DNA of 13,478 nucleotides, taken from NCBI GenBank assembly GCA_004555425.1, contig SFID01000066.1, forward strand, positions 1 through 13,478, read 5' to 3'. The notes under the pieces were generated by a model. The model was not told the origin of the DNA. It did not search any database and worked only from the letters and a program-made list of their open reading frames with translations. Position 1 is the first letter of the stretch; every line of letters starts with the position of its first letter. The position numbers and the translations under genes are program-made. Shown here piece after piece: positions 13,351-13,478 of the stretch. Source of the DNA: Bacteroidales bacterium (GTDB lineage Bacteria > Bacteroidota > Bacteroidia > Bacteroidales > Bacteroidaceae).

Positions 13351-13478
13351 AAGGCACGCCCCGCAGGGGCAACCTGCGTATAGCCCAGGGCAGAGCGAAG
13401 CGGCGCCCTGGGTATTGTCGTCCGTCGCCAGCTTTCGCCCTGCAAGGGCAAAAGCGTAAGAACCAGCGTTTACTATTC
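13351..13478. repeat. Multi-hairpin intergenic repeat, cut by the window edge
   Basis: Three stems lie in a row: GCCCC/GGGGC around GCA (13358-13370), CCCAGGGC/GCCCTGGG (13384-13391 with 13405-13412), and GCTTT-c-GCCCT/AGGGC-a-AAAGC around GCA (13431-13455). The text resembles GC-rich structured repeats that I recall being dispersed in Bacteroidales genomes. Upstream, CAAGTG-TT-CACTTG (13321-13334) nested in TGTCAG/CTGACA (13301-13306 with 13338-13343) could end the polyprenyl synthase transcript, although no T-run follows. I see no gene here. Confidence 0.55.

Noticed and set aside
1..13478. CRISPR array, tRNA, rRNA or prophage genes.
   Set aside because: No regularly spaced direct repeats, cloverleaf or rRNA-like segments, and no phage proteins were seen on either strand.

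Overview
The window looks like a chromosomal piece of a Bacteroidales bacterium, probably Prevotellaceae-like. Signs of this are a PorQ-type component of the type IX secretion system, a Bacteroidetes-style TonB with the N-x-E-Y-G-A-Y motif, a periplasmic dipeptidyl peptidase IV, two lipoproteins, several matches to the Bacteroidetes sigma-ABfr -7 box (TAnnTTTG), and no clear Shine-Dalgarno sequences. The genus is an inference from family resemblance, not from a search.

Layout. The left edge (1-184) holds a strong leftward promoter for a gene outside the window and one copy of a dispersed repeat. Then comes a leftward pair: an FtsB/DivIC-like division protein (617-883) and a small four-helix membrane protein (185-556). 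A leftward clostripain-family (C11) lipoprotein protease (947-2284) is divergent from a rightward pair: a small lipoprotein (2510-3082) and dipeptidyl peptidase IV (3111-5321), which ends at a strong terminator. A 560-base non-coding stretch rich in palindromes precedes uridine kinase (udk, 5884-6519).

The accessory part is 6520-8620. A 186-bp inverted-repeat element (6534-6719) lies beside a compact hipB-hipA toxin-antitoxin cassette. The cassette is bracketed by two ~100-bp palindromes in inverted orientation plus an exact 23-bp outer inverted repeat (6734-6756 and 8598-8620). No transposase is present. It resembles a passenger carried by a non-autonomous, REPIN/MITE-like structure.

The right part is core genome. 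The leftward porQ-cmk-ispH cluster (11337 to 8620) is an arrangement I recall from Porphyromonas. A terminator-like hairpin lies in the ispH leader. Divergent from porQ is the rightward pair tonB and a trans-polyprenyl diphosphate synthase (11463-13284). The window ends in a multi-hairpin repeat that continues past the edge. IspH makes IPP/DMAPP and the polyprenyl synthase elongates them. Cmk and Udk act in pyrimidine nucleotide supply. DPP IV and the C11 protease fit a proteolytic, peptide-using lifestyle. PorQ and TonB serve outer-membrane secretion and uptake.
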